The notes beneath the pieces are model-generated. The model saw only the letters and a list, made by a program, of their open reading frames with translations, ran no database searches and was not told the origin of the DNA. This document shows, in pieces, positions 57,691 to 64,000 of a DNA stretch of 64,000 bases. The position numbers and the translations under genes are program-made. The first letter of the stretch is position 1. The number at the start of each line of letters is the position of its first letter. Origin of the DNA: Perognathus longimembris pacificus (Eukaryota > Chordata > Mammalia > Rodentia > Heteromyidae); the NCBI RefSeq assembly GCF_023159225.1, contig NC_063188.1, positions 14,157,086-14,221,085 of the forward strand, in the 5' to 3' direction.

Positions 57691-60600
57691 GAAAGTAATT
57701 GGTTTTTATGTAGTATAATATTTTGCACACTCATTGAGACTCTGAATGACACAGAGAATTAGGTAGATTCTGACCAGTAAACTGCTGATGAGGCAATCGT
57801 CATCTTTAAAGCCAGAAGAAAACTGCCGTTTGTCTCATTAAAGCATCCGTACGCAGGCAGTCAGGCATGCGCAGATGTCAGCCATCTGCCCTCAAGGGAC
57901 TTCTTGTCTGGTAGGAATGAGAAGACACAGGCCAGTCATCATGCTAGGTGGAACATGTTCAATGTAGTGAGAAATCAACACAGCACTCTGAATTTCCGAG
58001 CGGATAAGATTACAGTGGAGTAGGTTGGGGGTAGGGGAGATCAGGTGAGGAGTCGACCAGAGGATCAGGTGACAGTTAAGTGGGCCTTGTCTCCAGCAGG
58101 GATCAGGCAGGAAATGAGATTTTTCTGTTACTACTTTTTGCCAGATGGAAAAGATTTGAAAGTGGTTGAGGGGAGCTTACCTCCTTCCCCCCTCCTAGAA
58201 CCCCCCAAAAGTTGATGAAATAAAAATGGTTACTTCTTCAACTGACTACAGATATTCCTCATGCACTCTCTAAAATCTGGATTTTAGACTGTTCCCTCAA
58301 ATACATCATAGTTATCATAGGCTTATGGGATTTCCATGGGATTCATTTAGTCTGTTGTCCAGCCTCGTATATAATGGGTAGGTAAAAATACACTTTATTC
58401 TTTGCAATATCTGCTTTTTCTTGATAATCTGCTCATTATGAAAGAAGTTTATAGGAAAACAAATGTTTAGCCTAACTTTTCTAAATGGCATTTCATCTCA
58501 TTTTATTTTCTGTGTTGATGGTGACCCATCCTGAGTACAACACCCTGGAAAACTTATGAAATGTTTCCTCCATTTGATCTCAGCTTAAATAGTCCTACAT
58601 TCATTGCTTGTACTCTCAAACCTTACTCTCTATCCCTCTGATAACAAGTAGATCTTTTCCCCCGAGTCTTTATGTTCTACATAGCTGCCCTCTCACTCTC
58701 CCATAAAGTTTAGAGAAAGTACCAGTCATTATGCTATTCTATAACATATCAGCCCTCTTCCCCCTCCCCCAACCCTGATGTGTACCTTGCTGGTACTATG
58801 ATTGCAAGACCATATAGCCTTTATAAGGGACTGTAGACCATAAAGAAGCAAACATGTGCCTTTGAATTTCACATTTCCAATGACTTGCATGGGAAAAAAA
58901 TCATCAGTGTGACTGGAAATGCTAGATTTTTCTATTTCCAATTGATTTAACCTTCCTCTGGGAATGTGAGAAGCATTGCTATTTCTGTAGACACTCAAGC
59001 ATGCATGCTTCAGTGCTGCCTTTTGTTTGCTGTGGCCATTTCAGTTGGTTTATGTGGAGATTGTGTGTCTCCTAGTTCATCTTCCAGTCCATTACCCTTC
59101 CCTATCTGTGTGCTCCATAGGAGAAATACCATGGAATCTTTTAGGAAGCAGGACTATGATGATTTTTTTAAAGATAAATTCTTCCTCTTTGTTCCTTGCC
59201 CGTTCCACTTGGCTCCCACTTCTTCACTCATTCCATCTCATATTTCTTTACCTGTACCTCTCAAGCGACCATGAAATGTCATTAGACCCTGCTTTACATT
59301 TGAATCTGAACTAATTTTGAATTCCTGGCTGTCATGAGTGTTTTCCTAATAATTATTGGCAACCATTATTTCGCCTTTGTTTTTATTAATATAGGCTGTC
59401 CTTGTACAAGAGATACAGAAATTTTCCCCCTCTTCTCTTCCCACTTCATGTATTTGAAATGAATGACACTTCTCCCTGCCTTTGGTGAAGTGGCAGCATT
59501 GATTTTCTTTCCTTAATTTCTGCTTCCATTTTCAGGGAAAGAAAAAAAAATATCAGACACACGACTCTGCAAGAAGTTGTTCCTTTGGTCTATTCTGAGT
59601 TGTATTTTTAATACAGATTTCCTTTCTTATGATCACCTTCTGCTGTACATTAATAGAAGCAGGCAAAATAGGCAGAAGAAATAGGATCAACATATAAATT
59701 TGGATTCTAACTTGCATCCAACCAATCAAGCCCTGTGTGTTGTGTTTTTCTCTGTCAATGGGCAAAACCCTGAAGATGAACTCATTCTAGTTTGGAAAGT
59801 AGTTTCTTTTTTCTTATTTTTGAGCACTGCTTAAGAAAACTCATGTTTGTAGACAGGAGTCTGTACTCATGGTTGTAAAAGATAGTCCCTTCAGATTTCA
59901 AAGCTTCAGAGTAAAGGCCATCATGGAAAACAAGCATTGAGAAAGTCTCCTAAAACCGTTCTAATTGAAGTCAACATGTTCCATTAATATTATATAGTTA
60001 GTAGGATTTCTGCATTCAGTGAATGCATAAGCAGAGGCACTTGAAATTGAGAGAATATGGAATTCACAGTTCTTACGAGATATCCTGCCTCAGTAATTAA
60101 GATAGCAAATGGTAGGAAAAGAAATCTTCAAGCTGTAATCCGCTATTGAACTATATTTGATGCAGTCCTACTTTAAAGTAAGAGAGGATAAAATACAACT
60201 TTTTGATGAAGGAAATAAATATATTCCTTATTACACATGACAAACTATAGCTTGATGCTCTCCTGCCTTTGGTATCACATGTAATTATATAATTTCACCT
60301 TAAATCATATATGGCTTTTGTCTTACTTGATATTTTTTCCTTTACTATAAGCATATGATAAATTATATTAATGTAAATTTGTATATAGATATATAGAGAG
60401 TGTGTGTTCATATAATTTCTATAAATCTGCTTTTATCTATTAGTTCTCACAAGAAGCAATTTGGATAATGGAATATTTTGTGTAAACTGTGAGCAAAGCA
60501 GTTTAGGTGATGAAGTTTCATTTCATAAAATTTTCTCAAAGCTTATGGTGTTAGGTGTTTGAATTGTTCATTTGCAAATCATAAGCACAAAAACAATGTC

Positions 60601-61868
60601 ACATGCATTTATTCAGGTTGATTAATGCTAGAAACAAAGCATTTTGGTGGCAGTTATCAAAAGAAATAAAAGGAGCCGTTTTTCCTGATTTCTAAAAGAA
60701 GGGAGTTTTGCAGAACTGAGTGAATTCTGTCTTTTTATGTTCGATATTGTTCTGGTTCTCATCCAAACTGGGTCACAAGTTCAGGGTCATAAATTTATGA
60801 TGACTGTGAAACCAAACCATCCCTTCAGGTCTTTGGAGACAAATATGGAAAGAATAGTGGAGAAAATAAATATGGACTTTCGTTAGCTCTGTCATGTATA
60901 AAAGAGGTAAATATTAGAGTCCTCATCATTCACTTCAGATGGGTGCCATTGGAAAAGGAATCTCTGGTAAGAAGTCTTCGGCAGGTCCTAAAAGAAAAGT
61001 TATGGTTTTGAGGTCTCGAGTATCTTTGGGGGTGGTTGAAGGATTATTTCCATATGTGTCAGGGTTAGCTTGTATTTGAAGTTATTTAAAAGGAAAGCAG
61101 TTGGAGCTCATTAATTCAGAATTCTGTTAATTTGTAAACAAGATGGCCTGAGGGAGCTTTTAAACTGCTTAAGAGAGTAAAGTTTTCAAATACCTTAGAA
61201 AGTATACTAATTTCAAACAGTTATTTGCAAGTAAGTCAAAAATCCATGTGAGGCAATGTTTTGTTCTGTACAGTAATCCCTCTCAGAGTGTGAATTCCCT
61301 TAATCAGAATGACAACGCCATACACTCTTGCACCTTTGCACTTTTCCCAGTGTCTCAAGAATTTTGGACCAAGATGAATACAAATCTCCACTCACTCCAT
61401 GTGCAAAGCAGAGGAACGGGTGTGCAGGCCCCAAGTCAAATGCTGTGGTGAATAAAGAAAAAATGATTTCTTAATGTTTGGTTTATACTAAGGAAAATGA
61501 ATTTATAGGGATCTCATTAAAACAAGGAGGCAGGAAGATCCTGGAAAGCATGTATTCCACAGATAATGATAAATCAAAGATAGTTGTATATCATTCTTTA
61601 GTGCTTATTTGGTCCACAGAATTTGATAGTTTTCTTAATGTACTCTTTCTATTGTTTTATTTGAGTGAATATTAACAAATCAATGTCTGTCTTAGATTAA
61701 CTTCTAGCTATCCAGTCTCCTGAACTTGTGGGGGGTGTGTGTGAAATTTTCCAACTCAAGGGAGAATTTGGAGGGAGCCCAAAGTCCTAAAAGTAGTGAC
61801 ATTAATGTGTTCCCAAGTATTGAAGTAGTTTTTTTTCTTTCTACTTTTATTATTCTTGTGCTTCCTAA
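57691..61868. other. Longest unannotated stretch
   Basis: About 4.2 kb without a recognisable repeat or gene, unusual here because SINEs otherwise occur every 1-3 kb. 60400-60720 is A/T-rich with octamer-like 'atttgcaaat' (about 60571) and several taatg/attta cores. It could be conserved non-coding DNA, untestable without other genomes. Confidence 0.45.
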
Positions 61869-61884
61869 GCTCCCTTCAATTTCT

Positions 61885-62137
61885 TTTCCTTTTTGTGGGG
61901 GGTAGGGCTGGTCATGGGGCTTTGAACTCAGGGTCTGGGGCATTGTTCCTGAGTTTTTGTGCTCAAGGCTAGTGGTCTACCACTTTGAGTCACAGCACCA
62001 CTTCCGGTTTTCTGGTGGTTAATTGGAGATAAGAGTCTCATGGACGTTTCTGCCCAGGCTGGCTTTAAACCGTGCTCCTCAGATCTCAGCATCCTGAGTA
62101 GCTAGGATTACAAGTGCAAGCCACCAGCACCTTGGCT
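61885..62137 (-). mobile_element. B1-type/right-arm dimeric SINE, minus strand
   Basis: 'tcatggggctttgaactcag', 'gtgctcaaggctagtggtct', 'tcagatctcagcatcctgag tagctaggattac'. Target duplications gctcccttcaatttct (61869-61884) and gctcccttcattttct (62138-62153), one mismatch. Confidence 0.9.
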
Positions 62138-62239
62138 GCTCCCTTCATTTTCTATTGTCTTACACCTTATTTTCATGATACCAAATCATCAGGACCTAAC
62201 TAGTTTGCACCTATACATTTCTTGTCATTCGTTCATTCT

Positions 62240-62410
62240 CTGCCAGCGCTGGTGTTCGTCAGCTGGGAACTGCACCTACACTTCTGGCCTTTTGCTGGTC
62301 CATTGTAGACAAGGATCTCTTGGATTTGTCTGGCTAAAATGGCTCTCAGCTTTGATTCTCAGATCTCAGTCTCCTGAGTAGCTAGGATTACAGGCATGAA
62401 CCATCAGTGC
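62240..62410 (-). mobile_element. Truncated B1-type SINE, minus strand
   Basis: A rearranged right arm ('cacttctggccttttgctgg') and a complete B1-like arm 'cagatctcagtctcctgagt agctaggattacaggcatga'. Confidence 0.75.
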
Positions 62411-63027
62411 TCCACTCTTCTTTTTTTATTTTAGACTTTTCATGCTTTAACTCACAGTTTTAGCTCCTTCCAGGCCTGGCTTTCCTTTTCACTTGATTTG
62501 ATAGATGGTTAGGCCACAGCTTGTGTTTCTTGTGACCAGCTATTTCCTGTTCCAAGTGAACATATATATAAGCAAACTCATTTGTCTAAACTTAGTAGTC
62601 CGCATCCTACTGCAACTAGTTGGGGTACAAAAAATATATCAAAAGGTAACTTAGTATTTCAGTTTCTTTCATTGTTCTTTACAATTCCTGTACATTCTGT
62701 CTTGGAACCCTCACTTAGCCTTTGTCTGAGATTGGACATTTTTTTCTCTAGTTCCTCCTAGCAACAGCTTCAATGACTAATTTATTGTTCTTTATAGATC
62801 TTTGAACAAAAGTGGTAAGAAGTTGTCTCTGTAAAAGAAATCAGACAGAGACAGCACTTAGGACCGGCACATACACAAAAATTGTGTGTAATAGTATGCT
62901 ATATATTATATTCTGTATTATTGTACCATATCACTATATATGTATGTATATATAATGATATGATTACCACAAAGAAGCTAACTACTTATCACCTCATGAA
63001 GCTGCTTTTTCCCCTTTTGTAGATTGA
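62411..63027. other. Unrecognised non-coding sequence
   Basis: A (TATA/TGTA) tract at 62898-62960 and a T run at about 62423. A possible SINE scrap 'gcacttaggaccggcac' lies at about 62854. Confidence 0.4.
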
Positions 63028-63372
63028 GGAGCAGTACTGGAATCTGAACTCAAAGGCTTTGTGCTTGCTAAGAAAGTACTCTATGGCTTGAACCATACCT
63101 CCAGCTTTGTTTGTGCTGGTTATTTTTGAGACAAGATCTTGTTTTTTACACAGATCATCCTGTGCATTCGACTATGATCATCTTGTTTATGCTCCTCATT
63201 ATAGAGAGGATGATGGGTAGCTATGCACTACCAAAACTAGATATTTCTATTCAGATGGGGGTGGTGGGGAGGTCTATAAATTTTTTTTATCTGAACTGGT
63301 CTGCAACCACGGTCCTCCTGATCTTAGCTTCCTCAGTAGTTAAGATTACAGGCATGAGCCACCAGTACTCAG
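63028..63372 (-). mobile_element. Trimeric SINE (B1-B1-tRNA arms), minus strand
   Basis: In reverse: a B1-like arm ('gctcatgcctgtaatcttaa', 'gaagctaagatcaggagga'), a second region matching the second arm of the copy at 7690 (around 'agcatgatc/atgatcatagtc' with 'agacaagatcttgt' at its end), then a tRNA-like arm with 'tggttcaagccatagag' and B box 'gttcagattcc'. Diverged. Confidence 0.5.
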
Positions 63373-63484
63373 TTCTCTGATGAAAATTCTTAAGATTTAC
63401 ATTCTTAGCAAGTTTCAGCATATAATACAGTAATATTTTAGTCATCATGATGTATCTTAGATCCCAATCTTACATATTTTTTCT

Positions 63485-63720
63485 TTTTAAAATTATTATT
63501 AAGTAGCTATATTACAATTCCATCACGAGGTTTTGAATACAGTGCTTCCTGGTCAATATCATCCCTTTCTTCCTTCATTTCCCCCCTCCTGTACTTACCC
63601 TTAAATTACATAGTTCATTTTTTAACATAATGTACATTGAATATAATAACATTTTCTTACCCTTCCTTCATCCATTCATGTGTCCTCATCCCCATTCGTG
63701 TGCCCACCCCCAAAAAACAT
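63485..63720 (-). mobile_element. L1 3'-UTR fragment, minus strand
   Basis: 'attattaagtagctatatta', 'gaggttttgaatacagtgct', 'catttcccccctcctgtac', 'acataatgtacattgaat' parallels the L1 3' UTR type at 51540 in a diverged form. Confidence 0.6.
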
Positions 63721-63910
63721 GTTTCCACTCCCTGGTATTCATTTTGATAAATTGTGCATTAGTTGTTCAAGGAGATATGCCCTTAGATTCCTTACCTAAG
63801 TATAACATCTTTTTAGTTAGTTTGTCTGTGTGAAGTATCTAACATTTGTAAGGTTTTACTTGTTTTTCTCATGGGCATATTTTGCCAGCCATGTTCCCTT
63901 TTCCTAAGAA

Positions 63911-63948
63911 CGTGTGTGCGCGCGCACGCGTGTGTGTGTGTGTGTGTC
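63911..63948. repeat. Alternating CG/TG tract
   Basis: 'cgtgtgtgcgcgcgcacgcg' followed by (TG)n: strictly alternating pyrimidine-purine with a CG core, the sequence type most prone to form Z-DNA. Confidence 0.9.
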
Positions 63949-64000
63949 TGTTTTCTTGTGATGATTTTCTTCAGTGAAATCTATTACCTAGGGCTCATCT

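Overview
This window is nuclear DNA of a mammal, almost certainly a rodent. I see no supportable protein-coding gene, rRNA, tRNA, CRISPR array or bacterial feature. It reads as intergenic or deep intronic sequence: AT-rich, with stop codons throughout, scattered dinucleotide microsatellites, and dense interspersed repeats of very different ages. The lineage clue is a dimeric SINE with a tRNA-Ala/ID-like left arm (RNA polymerase III A and B boxes) and a distinctive right arm. From memory this matches the IDL-Geo SINE described from kangaroo rats, pocket mice and pocket gophers (Geomyoidea). A heteromyid such as Dipodomys or Perognathus is my best guess, without a database check.

Layout. 1-5000: mostly unrecognised sequence, with a fossil CR1/L3-like LINE segment near 1.1-1.4 kb and an old L1/HAL1 piece near 2.1 kb. 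5-14.5 kb: a SINE-rich block with two young IDL-Geo copies (5044 and 8423), 7SL/B1-type dimers, two B1-B1-tRNA trimers, free ID elements and one MIR. 15-22 kb: old L1 tails, three MIRs, two Tigger-like DNA transposon relics, a perfect 30-bp palindrome and several microsatellites. 22-27.7 kb: largely unique, with local tandem duplications and a polypurine tract. 27710-28309: a 600-bp solo LTR with 6-bp target duplications, by far the most GC- and CpG-rich stretch. 28-37 kb: L1 tails and SINEs, including an L1 with a possible 3' transduction at 36400-37026. 38-50 kb: sparse repeats, a third Tigger relic, two L2 tails, and a candidate octamer/TATA regulatory cluster near 42.7 kb. 51.5-53.7 kb: three L1 3' ends on the minus strand, one with exact 14-bp target duplications and one carrying a nested young IDL-Geo. 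54-64 kb: more SINEs, one long unannotated stretch (57.7-61.9 kb), and a CG/TG alternating tract at the end.

Nothing here acts together as a pathway. The functional content is retrotransposon biology: L1 fragments whose ORF2 C-terminus is still readable, SINEs mobilised in trans by L1 (A-rich tails, 12-16 bp target duplications), and an endogenous-retrovirus LTR that may retain promoter elements on the minus strand. The more original observations are the shared right arm between two SINE families together with decay of its internal B box in the young copies, the trimeric SINE architecture, and the LTR with CCAAT, TATA-like and YY1-like motifs.
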